DNA of 64,000 nt from SIG299 sp045531895 (GTDB lineage Bacteria; Bacillota; Clostridia; Lachnospirales; Lachnospiraceae): positions 1-64,000 of the forward strand of contig JAZSEW010000075.1 of assembly GCA_045531895.1 (NCBI GenBank), read 5' to 3'. Every line of letters begins with the position of its first letter. Position 1 is the first letter of the stretch. The notes under the pieces were generated by a model that was not told the DNA's origin, did no database searches, and was given only the letters and a program-made list of their open reading frames with translations. The position numbers and the translations under genes were made by a program. Below, in pieces: positions 42,501 through 50,253 of the stretch.

Positions 42501-44494
42501 ATTCCCGTTGGGAAATCTCTTGCATACACCAGCGCCACCAGATAGCTGTCCTCATACCCTTTCACCTGATATATCGTGCCCTGACCGGTACACTCTGTCA
42601 GCTTATCCCGTTCCGACCAGTATCTGCCGTTATTCGAATAAGCTACCTTAATTTCATCTCCTAAGAGTGCCCAAGGAAGCTTCTCCTTGTCCTTCACCTC
42701 ATATGATGCAATATCATCATAAACACTATCACCATAGTATAAGAATGACTGATTTACGCTGATTCCGCTGACATATGCAGCATAATTTACCACCTGATTT
42801 TCCGGGTTTTCCAATGCCTTGCTGTACACGTAGCCGGAGCTTCCCACCGTATCCACCGGTGGATGAATCCCTGTCCGCTGATAAACCGTCAGATAACCAA
42901 GAAATTCTTCCAGTTCTGCATTTTCTTTTTGAAAATAGTCCTCCAATGGAGTTCTCTCTGCGTCGCCATAGACCAATTCATAGTTTCCCTTTTCATCCAA
43001 TATCACAAAAATTACCGGTTCGCAGATGCGCTCTTCTCTGTCTGCCTCCATCTGTGCAAGCATGCTGTCAATCATGGTCTGGGCAAAGGCTCGCTCTGCT
43101 TCGTAAGTAAGTTCTGACTGTGCCTTTTTCATCCCCTGAATCAGCGGACTGTCCTCCGGTTCCCGGACAAGCGCACTGTCTGCCTCCACAGATACACGAA
43201 GCAGCCTGTTTTCCTGTTCCGATTCCAGTTCATAAAATGTACACGAAAAGTTTTCCAGCCTGGAAACTCCTTCTGCTGCTTCCTCCATCAATTCCGCAAT
43301 TTCTTCTGCAATATGTTCTGCGGTTTTCTTCGAAAGTTCTACTTCATTTAGTTCTATTTCATAAACCCCTCCCTGTTTCCTGTCGGTCAGAAATGTGACT
43401 GCCACAGTCACACAGACCACCACTGCCAAACACAGTATAGGAATGGTTGCCTTTTTAAAGTTCACGACGGAACGGACCCGTTCCTTTACGCTGTTTCTGA
43501 CAAAAGACGGCGGGCAAAACAACATTGTCCGGTGCCCCATGCTGCAAGATAACAATGCCTTTGTATATGCTTTTCGTTCCTCCCGCTCCAGGCGTTTAAT
43601 CACACGTTCATCACATGCATACTCTATATCGTTGCAGGCAAGCAGATATGCCACCCAGACAAGCGGATGAAACCAATATAACACCAGCAGTAAAAAGCTG
43701 AGCAACTTCCACCACTGGTCACCACAGCGAAGATGCTCTTTTTCATGCAAAACCGCATAGTCCGCCGTCTCCTGCTCCAAGCCGGAAGGCAGATAAATCT
43801 TCGGTAAAAAGAACCCCAATACAAACGGTGTATCAATGGCATCACAAAGATAAATATTTTCCTTTTCGTTAATCGAAATGCGGACCTGTTGTTTTAATCT
43901 GAGATATTTTACAGTGCTGTACAGACACAGACAAACCATGCCAAGAAGCCACAGGATAGCAGCGACAGAAAGAACAGACAGCTGTCCTGTTTTATTTTGC
44001 AAAGGCTGTTCCTGACCTGTTGTATCGGGTACCTGTGGTTGTTCCGTCGGAATATCAAACTCCGATACCCATCTGTCATCCTCCGGTCTCTCCTCCTTGG
44101 AAGATTCAGTTACCGGATCTTCCATCGGATTCCGGTTCGGAGTGTCGTTTGCCCCCGTTGTCTCCGCATTTTCCTGCCAAAGAGTATCTGTTATTTCCGA
44201 ATTCACATTTTCTACACTGCCACTATCGCTAATCTGCATTTGTTCTGTAAATTCAGGCACTCTCTGTTCTGATGCTTCTTCCAGAAATTCTATTACATTA
44301 TCCGTATCCGGCATCAGACTGAACTTGCTCTCCAACATCACCGGACAAAGCAGCCGGACCGCCACAAAGCCCCAGAGCACAAGACGAACCCATTTAGGCA
44401 TCTTTTTAAAACAAGCCCGAAACAATATTGCAATCAGTATAAGAACACCTGCGGCAAGGCTCCTGTTTACTATTTCAAGAAACAATGCTTCCAT
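39503..44494 (-). CDS. Giant BlaR1/MecR1-like M56 metallopeptidase with long extracellular domain
   Basis: The 1663-residue protein starts with the M56 sensor-peptidase unit: helices near 10-25, 38-52, 173-195 and 350-370. The zinc motif HEKEH (250-254) and the downstream ACDE helix (about 293-296) lie between the third and fourth helices. Classical BlaR1 has about 600 residues with a beta-lactam-binding sensor. Here nearly 1290 residues lie outside the cell instead and show no transpeptidase SxxK/SxN signature that I can place. Near the C-terminus there are two Ca-binding-like repeats, DVNFDGYPDLEVW and DFDADGTPELLIG. It lies 3 bp after blaI. By family it would sense an outside signal and destroy the repressor. 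The ligand is unknown. Confidence 0.85.
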   Translation of the reverse strand: MEALFLEIVNRSLAAGVLILIAILFRACFKKMPKWVRLVLWGFVAVRLLCPVMLESKFSLMPDTDNVIEFLEEASEQRVPEFTEQMQISDSGSVENVNSEITDTLWQENAETTGANDTPNRNPMEDPVTESSKEERPEDDRWVSEFDIPTEQPQVPDTTGQEQPLQNKTGQLSVLSVAAILWLLGMVCLCLYSTVKYLRLKQQVRISINEKENIYLCDAIDTPFVLGFFLPKIYLPSGLEQETADYAVLHEKEHLRCGDQWWKLLSFLLLVLYWFHPLVWVAYLLACNDIEYACDERVIKRLEREERKAYTKALLSCSMGHRTMLFCPPSFVRNSVKERVRSVVNFKKATIPILCLAVVVCVTVAVTFLTDRKQGGVYEIELNEVELSKKTAEHIAEEIAELMEEAAEGVSRLENFSCTFYELESEQENRLLRVSVEADSALVREPEDSPLIQGMKKAQSELTYEAERAFAQTMIDSMLAQMEADREERICEPVIFVILDEKGNYELVYGDAERTPLEDYFQKENAELEEFLGYLTVYQRTGIHPPVDTVGSSGYVYSKALENPENQVVNYAAYVSGISVNQSFLYYGDSVYDDIASYEVKDKEKLPWALLGDEIKVAYSNNGRYWSERDKLTECTGQGTIYQVKGYEDSYLVALVYARDFPTGMYGMSSWESTPYKQRVFHRDDVMEDGVDPTYCVILCERINDLWFHEGREVFSKRLHLENAVTANGLSMEEELLWNFLAELNNATFIQPDSTDLPEFSELAAQTITFTDAVGVKHSMLLYEGGYVVEQACNTRLIAKIEEETCRRVMERIQAHEAEQPVVSFERAFPVDKVWNREEGYEEIYEEFSERVRGQLFNENFLPFWGDEDGYYVSGVPLYEYDVQHEVLSDGTSLLVLSKEFDRSGLFWFHLSFEEPSVAYTSWSQEILELMKKQPSEEFIFLDLAPGLAVLDDRNVIRWNSSQSKQNFMPEDGLYQKLYSDELAVSYEELTAKENLLWVPVKGDEVPEGSDVPTPSKTPVDKSQRLYQKGYEKSPYAAYSATEWLKNGRLEVPFDRDDMLEAGQMSERYAMYYIPQEALRKASAVDLVRVSVFDYPFGTYSEFAFPSEYLHSVRERFNAVDELFGREDMATALLNMYEANGFSMRSAATSKAKKEEAARQENGIILMEIFLATDEVFERLDGCQSQVLDAVKYKMQMRNSGLYLAENSVDGFFSYIKENSRKGNKWYDYIMTWYFDDKELLTYLENASYPTDSVKVQSQPLEETGTQTQPSASAEDEVLKTIKLPLMGEECTFEVLGKKRTDMDIYGVREIILYTGGEPYQSILVQEAIDTDGVDGIDKGYTECPHMEDTVNLKDVNFDGYPDLEVWGWSPNNSIPYYYWCWNQETLQFEYAFCLQLTDVDEERKHLISYTKAGGGVYYMERYRVTRENKLELAERMTEDYRTFMNWQEAYRDVIYNFPDNMTDLNNPYATRDTSDWTNAEKELFLGILDFDADGTPELLIGDTVSLAVFTFRNGKMEKCTEVILPNGFNRIDDAAFKENAVIVNCYGVSAFGHAAVTYRDGKWINATCSNADGEIFINGEKASSEAWNAVMPFPVDEWGIIEKLGSVQREHRNRVVKEEDGTYALYPWTSGSAFPYYEMQWANEGIKLDETFDFEQIRWIEE

Positions 44495-44497
44495 ACG

Positions 44498-44860
44498 CTA
44501 CTCCTCTCCCAGTTCTGACATCATCCGGCGGATTTCTGCGATTTCCTTATCGCTCAGCTTATTCCGGGAAGCAAAAGCTGCAATAAACGCCGGCAGTGAC
44601 CCTTGAAAGTTCTCCTTCACAAAAGTGTCACACTGAATCGAAAAAAATTCTTCCTTTGAAATTAGGGAAGTCACCTGCTTCTCATTCGTAGCAAAAATAC
44701 CACGGTCACAAAGCTTCTTTAACACCGTATAAGTGGTGGTGCGTTTCCAGTTTAACTCCTGTTCACACAGTGCCACCAGTTCTCTTGTGGTAAGAGGTTC
44801 GTTATTCCAGATGATATCGGCGAAGCGTGCTTCTACCAGACCTAATTTAATGTCTTCCAT
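44498..44860 (-). CDS. BlaI/MecI-family transcriptional repressor
   Basis: The 120-residue protein has the Penicillinase_R winged-helix fold: LGLVEARFADIIWNNEPLTTRE, read in parts, then WKRTTTYTVLKKLCDRGI (about 39-56) as recognition helix and wing, and a C-terminal dimerisation part. The ATG at 44860 has AAGGA eight bases upstream. BlaI proteins bind palindromes in their own promoter until the partner BlaR1 peptidase cleaves them. Two such palindromes lie upstream, and the BlaR1-like gene follows after 3 bp. Confidence 0.9.
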   Translation of the reverse strand: MEDIKLGLVEARFADIIWNNEPLTTRELVALCEQELNWKRTTTYTVLKKLCDRGIFATNEKQVTSLISKEEFFSIQCDTFVKENFQGSLPAFIAAFASRNKLSDKEIAEIRRMMSELGEE

Positions 44861-44932
44861 ATAGAATTCCTTCTTTCCATGCAGCAAGCATTTTTTCTTT
44901 TTATAAACTACGTTTTTAGCAAAGCAAAAAGT

Positions 44933-44989
44933 GTCTATTGATGATAGACTTTTTTCTTTTAGTCTACCACCAATAGACACTTGTGTCAA
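44933..44989 (-). promoter_or_regulatory. blaI-blaR1 promoter with two operators
   Basis: TTGACA (44984-44989), 17 bp, TAGACT (44961-44966) on the minus strand. One palindrome, GTCTA-(N)7-TAGAC (44962-44978), lies over the spacer and -10. A second, GTCTAT-(N)5-ATAGAC (44933-44949), lies at the start region. Both share the same half-site. Confidence 0.85.
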
Positions 44990-45008
44990 GAAATCACTTC
45001 TTATAACC

Positions 45009-45114
45009 TTAATACTTTTTCTTCAGCGTCCCGATATCTTCCTTGTCAATCCACTCTTCCGAGTAACCGCAATCGCAACAAAGATAACGATGGACAAATA
45101 CAACTGTTCTTCAT
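45009..45114 (-). pseudogene. Remnant of a small zinc-ribbon protein
   Basis: A frame ending at 45009 encodes YLCCDCGYSEEWIDKEDI and then GTLKKKY before the stop. It resembles the C-terminal end of small zinc-ribbon proteins (CxxCGY-x-E-x-W). AAGGAGG and an ATG (45112-45114) lie upstream but in another frame, and no start exists in the zinc-ribbon frame. A deletion or frameshift is likely. Confidence 0.5.
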
Positions 45115-45128
45115 AAAACAAAACCTCC

Positions 45129-46142
45129 TTATATTACCTTCCAGCTACCATTTTTGTTTGCACCGATGCGCTGAAGTTTTCCACTTTTCTTGAGTAACGC
45201 GATTGTCCTTTCCACCTGACGCTCTGATAAATTCAATGTAGCTGCCACTTGTTTTGCAGTTATTCTTGGATTATCCTTCAATAACATAAGAATCCTATCT
45301 TCCACTGCCATATCGTTTAAATTTATTCCGACATTTATTCCGACATTTATTCCGACATTTCTATGCTTATTCTGAGTTTCTACAATTTCCTGCAACATTT
45401 GAGAAATCATACACAACATAAAGCTTACAAAAATTGTAGACTCTCCTGCATTATTAGAATCATTAATCGCATTATAATATGCCTCTTGATTTTCGTGAAT
45501 CATTGTTTCTACCGGAAGCCACGCAAAGAACGACTTCCAATTCTGCAAAATCAATGTATGCCACAATCTTCCAGTTCTCCCATTACCATCTGCAAATGGA
45601 TGAATAAATTCAAACTCATAATGAAATATACAGGATTTGATTAAAGGATGCATATTTGATTTTTTTAACCATCCAAATAAATCCTGTACAAGCGCAGGAA
45701 CATAATGAGCAGGCGAACCTGCATGAATTAAAATATTGTCACTTGTATATACTCCTGCATTCCCATGCCGAAATACTCCAGACTCTTCCACCAATCCCTC
45801 TGTCATAAGCTTATGCGCCTTTAATAAATCATTGATGGAATACATATTTAGTTTTTGTAATTCCTCATATGCTTCATAAGCATTTTTTACTTCCCTGATT
45901 TCTGCCGGAGGAGCCAATACTCTTTTTCCGTCAATAACATCCGTTACCTGCTCCAATGTTAATGTATTTTGCTCTATCGCCAAAGAAGAATGAATTGTCT
46001 TAATTCTATTTTCTCTTCGCAATTTTGGATTTGTTGATAACTGATCAAAGGCCGTTATTTGTCCAACCAACTCCCCAATTTCAATTACTCTATTCATGAT
46101 TTCTTCTGTCATTGTAAATGGTGGAATATATTCATCCGACAT
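45129..46142 (-). CDS. Fic/DOC-family AMPylase with C-terminal winged helix
   Basis: The 337-residue protein has an N-terminal helix with the inhibitory-type motif SSLAIEQN (about 52-59), the Fic_N domain, and the catalytic motif HPFADGNGRTGR (about 181-192). From about residue 284 a winged helix-turn-helix follows (PRITAKQVAATLNLSERQVE). The Fic motif is complete, so nucleotide transfer (typically AMP) to Ser, Thr or Tyr of a target is plausible. The inhibitory helix on the same chain would keep it self-restrained. The linker holds four-residue repeats (NVGI units, about 262-274). The target is unknown and no antitoxin is adjacent. Confidence 0.9.
   Translation of the reverse strand: MSDEYIPPFTMTEEIMNRVIEIGELVGQITAFDQLSTNPKLRRENRIKTIHSSLAIEQNTLTLEQVTDVIDGKRVLAPPAEIREVKNAYEAYEELQKLNMYSINDLLKAHKLMTEGLVEESGVFRHGNAGVYTSDNILIHAGSPAHYVPALVQDLFGWLKKSNMHPLIKSCIFHYEFEFIHPFADGNGRTGRLWHTLILQNWKSFFAWLPVETMIHENQEAYYNAINDSNNAGESTIFVSFMLCMISQMLQEIVETQNKHRNVGINVGINVGINLNDMAVEDRILMLLKDNPRITAKQVAATLNLSERQVERTIALLKKSGKLQRIGANKNGSWKVI
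45321..45360. repeat. 12-bp tandem repeat inside the Fic gene
   Basis: The unit ATTTATTCCGAC occurs three times without mismatch and then partly again (45321-45360). Each unit is four codons, so copy-number change would keep the frame and alter the length of the Fic-HTH linker. Confidence 0.85.
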
Positions 46143-46180
46143 GCAGGCACCTTCTTTCTTTACAAATCATTACATCTTTT

Positions 46181-46209
46181 ATTTTACCACATTCCATTCG
46201 TTTATACAA
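46181..46209 (-). promoter_or_regulatory. Fic gene promoter
   Basis: TTGTAT, 17 bp, TAAAAT on the minus strand, about 38 bp before the ATG. It lies directly behind the terminator of the upstream GH112 operon. Confidence 0.65.
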
Positions 46210-46249
46210 AGCAAAAAATCCTAATGTTCTCACATTAGGATTTTTTGCT
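46210..46249 (-). terminator. Terminator of the GH112 operon
   Basis: A perfect 18-bp stem (46210-46227/46232-46249) with a TCTC loop starts 28 bp after the GH112 stop. It contains A- and T-runs and can act in both directions. Confidence 0.92.
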
Positions 46250-46277
46250 TCCCTTGCTCTAAGGCTTTTGGAAAATA

Positions 46278-48428
46278 TTACAGTTCCTTAAAAACGGTTG
46301 CGTATGGAGGGAGAGCAACCGTCACAGCTCCTGTATCTGTTGGAACAGTTGTTGTTTGTTCTTCGCCGCTGTTGTTGATTACAACCAGCTTTTTGCTTAC
46401 CGGATAATAAGCACACTCACAATTCAGATTATCTGTCATATACTTGCCGGTAATGCCTTCGCCGCCGGCATAGCGAATTAACTGATACAGCATACGGGTA
46501 TTTGCCAAATCTACATCAAAGGAAGCCAGATAAATTCCTTTTCCTTTGCCAAACTCATTTACAGTCACTACCGGCTGACCATCTTCTGCCATAAGAACCT
46601 TTGCTTTACCATCGGTTAAATAACGTTTTGGTTTTGCTGCCACATGAGCACCTGCCGGAAGAATTCCTTCTTCGTCAGCAGCGTTAAACTGCCACTTGCC
46701 ATGACAAACCTTGGCACCTGTATCTTCGTCAATACCCAGTACATGGGCCATACGGAAGTAATTATCATAACCCGCCACTGCGGATGGCTGGTTCACACCA
46801 AGGAAAGTTCCGCCTTCGTGTACCCACTTGGTAAGGATAGTTACCAGAGCATCGTCTTTCCATGCATCACCGCCGCTCCAGGCACTGCCTGCGTATCCTG
46901 CGTTAATTACCACATCAACATCATCGAGTGCACCATTCTTTACATCCTCGAAGGAAATGTACTTCACATCTACCGGAAGACCGGATAATGCTTCGTTGAT
47001 ATGAATTAAATCATGCATATAGGTTTCGTGGAAATGACCGGATAATGTCCAGGAACGAAGCTTGCCCCAATAATGAAGCACCGCTACCTTCGTTTTAATT
47101 TCATATGGCTTTCCGGCATCATGGAAAGAGCGAATCATACGGAATTCGTCGGTCAGCTCCTCAATGTAATCACAGAAATCCGGATATGGCTCTACTAAAT
47201 GCAGGTAGCCGCCAAGACCCAGACGGTCAATCTTTACACGAAGCATAGCACGTCTTGCACTATTCCAGTACTTTTTAGCATCCAGTGTCGGATCGCCGCC
47301 CTCAGAGAAAGTAGGTGCACCGCCAAGTCCTACAGGGAACAGATATGGGTGCAGTCTTAACTCATGGGTCGGAACATCCACACCGGCACAAAGACGAACC
47401 TCATAACCGCTGAATACACACTTTATCAGGCCGTCAAAGCCGAATTCGTGGAACTTTCCGTTGTATGGTTCCACACCAACCCAGCTGTCATCATAGAATA
47501 CATAGGCTTTCTTGCCGTATTCATGCACGATATCGATAAGCTCCTTGCCTACTTCGATAACAAACTTATTGATAAATTCCATCCAGTCTGCCTTCTGCTT
47601 TGTGCCAGGCATATGGGTTACATGCAGTTCTCCCTTGTTAATGAAATCCTCCGCATGCATGGAATATCCGTATTCCTTCTTAAATTCATTTAAGGCTCTG
47701 TCGCTGACGGTAAAATCATAAGACCCCCAATCAGAGAACAGGTGGCGATTCTTTTCGCTGCTGCCCCAAATCCAAACAAAATTGTAGAACAGAGAAGTAA
47801 AACGAACTACAGTAGTATCCGGATGAGTTTCACACCAATTACGCATCCACTTCACCAGATATTCCCGAACCTCCGGATATCTTGGATCAATCTGCATCAG
47901 ATGCTCTTTTTCCCAATTGTTGGTGGTATGGTTGTACATGGAAATTTCTTCCCAGATACGGTATGCTAAGAAACTTACCGTATACTTGTGGAACGGTACT
48001 GCTTTCACCGTAACCATACCTTCTTCTGCATCATATACCCAGTCCTCTGTATTCACCAATTCGTTGGTAGTACGGTCATAGACTTCCCAGTACGGAAAAG
48101 CATCCTTGCTGTCATTTATCTTAAACTGATCCGCAAAAAAGCTTTCCATCAACTTGATTTCTACAAACTCCCCGGTTGCCACCTGTGCCGGTGTACAAAG
48201 GAAGGTCTGCTGTAATTTGTCTAAATTTTGTTTTGCCCACTCGTTGTGGTCGCGAATAATGCAGATGGTGGAATAAATTCCGTATCCGGACTTTGTGATT
48301 TCATCGGACAATACCGTACCATCACTGTCACGAATTACGTCTGCTCCCCACTTTTTGGCCATCCGAAGCGTCAATGCTTCATAGCCGGATTCTCCCGGCA
48401 GGGTAAAACCGCCCTTCTGCTGTGACAT
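46278..48428 (-). CDS. GH112 beta-galactoside phosphorylase (probably galactosyl-rhamnose type)
   Basis: The protein matches GH112 phosphorylases along its length. It has the N-terminal TIM barrel with RDSDGT and RDHNEWAKQN, the catalytic Asp in FYDDSWVGVEPY (about residue 314), the SEGGDPTLDAKKYWNSARRA region, the glutamine-amidotransferase-like middle domain, and the C-terminal beta domain. GH112 enzymes phosphorolyse beta-1,3-galactosyl-HexNAc or beta-1,4-galactosyl-L-rhamnose to Gal-1-phosphate. The neighbours (RhaM, GH105, CE12) point to galactosyl-rhamnose, as characterised in Clostridium phytofermentans; residues alone do not decide. I chose the second ATG (48428), which is eight bases from AGGAGG. 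It lacks a signal peptide and is the last gene of the operon. Confidence 0.88.
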   Translation of the reverse strand: MSQQKGGFTLPGESGYEALTLRMAKKWGADVIRDSDGTVLSDEITKSGYGIYSTICIIRDHNEWAKQNLDKLQQTFLCTPAQVATGEFVEIKLMESFFADQFKINDSKDAFPYWEVYDRTTNELVNTEDWVYDAEEGMVTVKAVPFHKYTVSFLAYRIWEEISMYNHTTNNWEKEHLMQIDPRYPEVREYLVKWMRNWCETHPDTTVVRFTSLFYNFVWIWGSSEKNRHLFSDWGSYDFTVSDRALNEFKKEYGYSMHAEDFINKGELHVTHMPGTKQKADWMEFINKFVIEVGKELIDIVHEYGKKAYVFYDDSWVGVEPYNGKFHEFGFDGLIKCVFSGYEVRLCAGVDVPTHELRLHPYLFPVGLGGAPTFSEGGDPTLDAKKYWNSARRAMLRVKIDRLGLGGYLHLVEPYPDFCDYIEELTDEFRMIRSFHDAGKPYEIKTKVAVLHYWGKLRSWTLSGHFHETYMHDLIHINEALSGLPVDVKYISFEDVKNGALDDVDVVINAGYAGSAWSGGDAWKDDALVTILTKWVHEGGTFLGVNQPSAVAGYDNYFRMAHVLGIDEDTGAKVCHGKWQFNAADEEGILPAGAHVAAKPKRYLTDGKAKVLMAEDGQPVVTVNEFGKGKGIYLASFDVDLANTRMLYQLIRYAGGEGITGKYMTDNLNCECAYYPVSKKLVVINNSGEEQTTTVPTDTGAVTVALPPYATVFKEL

Positions 48429-48453
48429 ACTCATTTCCTCCTCTAAAACAGTA

Positions 48454-50250
48454 CTATATTTTCATACTTCGGCAGAATTCCACTGCCCTTCCTCTTGTTA
48501 TCCTCTTTTTCAGCAATTCACCATCTGTAGTCTTAATCAATCCCAGAGCATATGCTGCCCGGACAAATGGTCTGGTAAAATCTTTACACAGTTCATCTAA
48601 TGGGCAAGGCTGTTCTGCCGGTAACTGTTTTCTACTCTTATAACCATTCATCGCAAACACTAAAAACTCTTCTAATGTAACCGGACCCAGTGGCTCAAAA
48701 CATCCATCAATCACCAGATTTGGGTCAATCAGACCATTCTGATAAGCACATTCCACCGTTCCTGCATACCACTCATGCCCCACAACATCGGTGAACATAT
48801 CGTTATATACATTCGTCGGGAAAAATCTTGCTGTCTTAATCAGCATATCAAGCACTGTTACCCGGTCTGCATCTTTTTCCAAATCCTCTACCTCTGAAAG
48901 CAGTTTTCCCGGTAATGTCGGATTTTCAATACCTGCATACACCTGTGGCTTTTCCGGAAGTACAATTTCTTCTGCCGGAGTCCATTCTCCAAAGCCTGCT
49001 GTTAAACTATCTGCCAACTGGCGATAGACACTTTCATTGCTGGCACGGAGTACCCGCTTTAACTCATCCACAACAAACCCTGCCATTTTATAAGCACCGT
49101 AATCGTTGCTATGGGTATAATCCTTCGGAAAGAAATAGTGCTTAGAATCCTCCAGACCATGCTCTAAAATAAAATCCATACTTCGTTTATGCAAATCAGC
49201 AACCGGAGTTCCCGTTGCCTTGCCAACCTCAATACAGGTCGCCGCATATTCTTCTAATAAATCATTGTAGGTACCGTCATTTCCCTTCCAGGTATTTCGT
49301 GCTATCGGTGTTACAATAATCGGATAGCCGTTACGACTTCTGCAATCTGCAATATAGGTCAGTAAATTTGTTTTATACCCGCCATTTGCCTTTAATTCTG
49401 CAAGCTTCTGGTCATTGTGACCAAACTGGAAGAAATAAAAATCTCCCGGTGCTGCATACTGTTCCATCACAGAATAATGACCTTCTTTTCGGAAGCTATC
49501 TGTTGTTAATCCGGAATGCGCATGATTAGAAATACCATAATTTCCGGTAACATATGCCGGAAGCATCTGCCCCCAACCACAGTAGCTGGTACCCGGTGCA
49601 TATGGGTATTCTGCCGACTGGTCCGTTACTGTGGAATCCCCGGCAATATAAATCGTCGGACATTTCACACTGGTCACAGATAAACCGGAAATTTCCGGTC
49701 GTTCTGCCACAATGGCAATATCTATGGAACGATGAGCAAAAAACTGCTCTTTGCCTCGCGGAATAATATCACATACATTTACAATACAGGACAGTTCAAA
49801 CTCCTTGCCCTCCGGAATATTTCCATGAAATCTCAGATTTCTTCGTCCGGTAAAAATCAACACATCCTCCATATCCTTGGTTGGACAAATTTTAATCTTC
49901 ACCAGATAGTTGCCCTGTTTTGGCACACAGCACTTAAAAATCAGAGGAATCCGTCGTTTTTCTCCGGGATAGGTGCCGCCTTCCCTTTCACTTAACTGCT
50001 TCATTAAAGCGGCAGAGTCCAAAAAACAGCTTCGCTCCGTTTCTTCTATCCTGCTGAACGCACTGTCCTGATACCAATACATCGTATCAAAAGCCGCATT
50101 CAGTTCTGCAAGCTTCAGTGTATTTTCACTTCTCCGGTTTTCCTCTACCACGAAGCCATATTTTTTCTTTTGTGTGAATAAGTCCTCCGGGTGAAGCAGT
50201 ACGGCGTTATCCGCCGCCTGCTGTCCGAAGCGAAAATTTTTCTGAATCAT
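48454..50250 (-). CDS. CE12 rhamnogalacturonan acetylesterase with SLH-like C-terminus
   Basis: The 598-residue SGNH esterase has a beta-rich N-terminal domain (about 1-190), then the CE12 catalytic domain with Ser206 in IAGDSTVTDQ, Asn279 in FGHND, and Asp377/His380 in DYTH. It should remove acetyl groups from rhamnogalacturonan oligosaccharides. The last 150 residues resemble S-layer homology repeats (FTDVVGHEWYAGTVECAYQN, about 477-496, and a second copy). SLH domains usually attach proteins to the cell wall, but no signal peptide is visible, so the domain may have another role here. It begins 3 bp after the GH105 stop, so the genes are coupled. Confidence 0.88.
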   Translation of the reverse strand: MIQKNFRFGQQAADNAVLLHPEDLFTQKKKYGFVVEENRRSENTLKLAELNAAFDTMYWYQDSAFSRIEETERSCFLDSAALMKQLSEREGGTYPGEKRRIPLIFKCCVPKQGNYLVKIKICPTKDMEDVLIFTGRRNLRFHGNIPEGKEFELSCIVNVCDIIPRGKEQFFAHRSIDIAIVAERPEISGLSVTSVKCPTIYIAGDSTVTDQSAEYPYAPGTSYCGWGQMLPAYVTGNYGISNHAHSGLTTDSFRKEGHYSVMEQYAAPGDFYFFQFGHNDQKLAELKANGGYKTNLLTYIADCRSRNGYPIIVTPIARNTWKGNDGTYNDLLEEYAATCIEVGKATGTPVADLHKRSMDFILEHGLEDSKHYFFPKDYTHSNDYGAYKMAGFVVDELKRVLRASNESVYRQLADSLTAGFGEWTPAEEIVLPEKPQVYAGIENPTLPGKLLSEVEDLEKDADRVTVLDMLIKTARFFPTNVYNDMFTDVVGHEWYAGTVECAYQNGLIDPNLVIDGCFEPLGPVTLEEFLVFAMNGYKSRKQLPAEQPCPLDELCKDFTRPFVRAAYALGLIKTTDGELLKKRITRGRAVEFCRSMKI

Positions 50251-50253
50251 TGT

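Noticed and set aside
44990..45128. Intact small zinc-ribbon gene
   Set aside because: The only ATG with a ribosome binding site is out of frame with the zinc-ribbon segment, so I list it as a remnant.
45321..45360. Short tandem repeat as a CRISPR array
   Set aside because: Units are contiguous, 12 bp and in frame with the Fic gene; there are no spacers and no cas genes.
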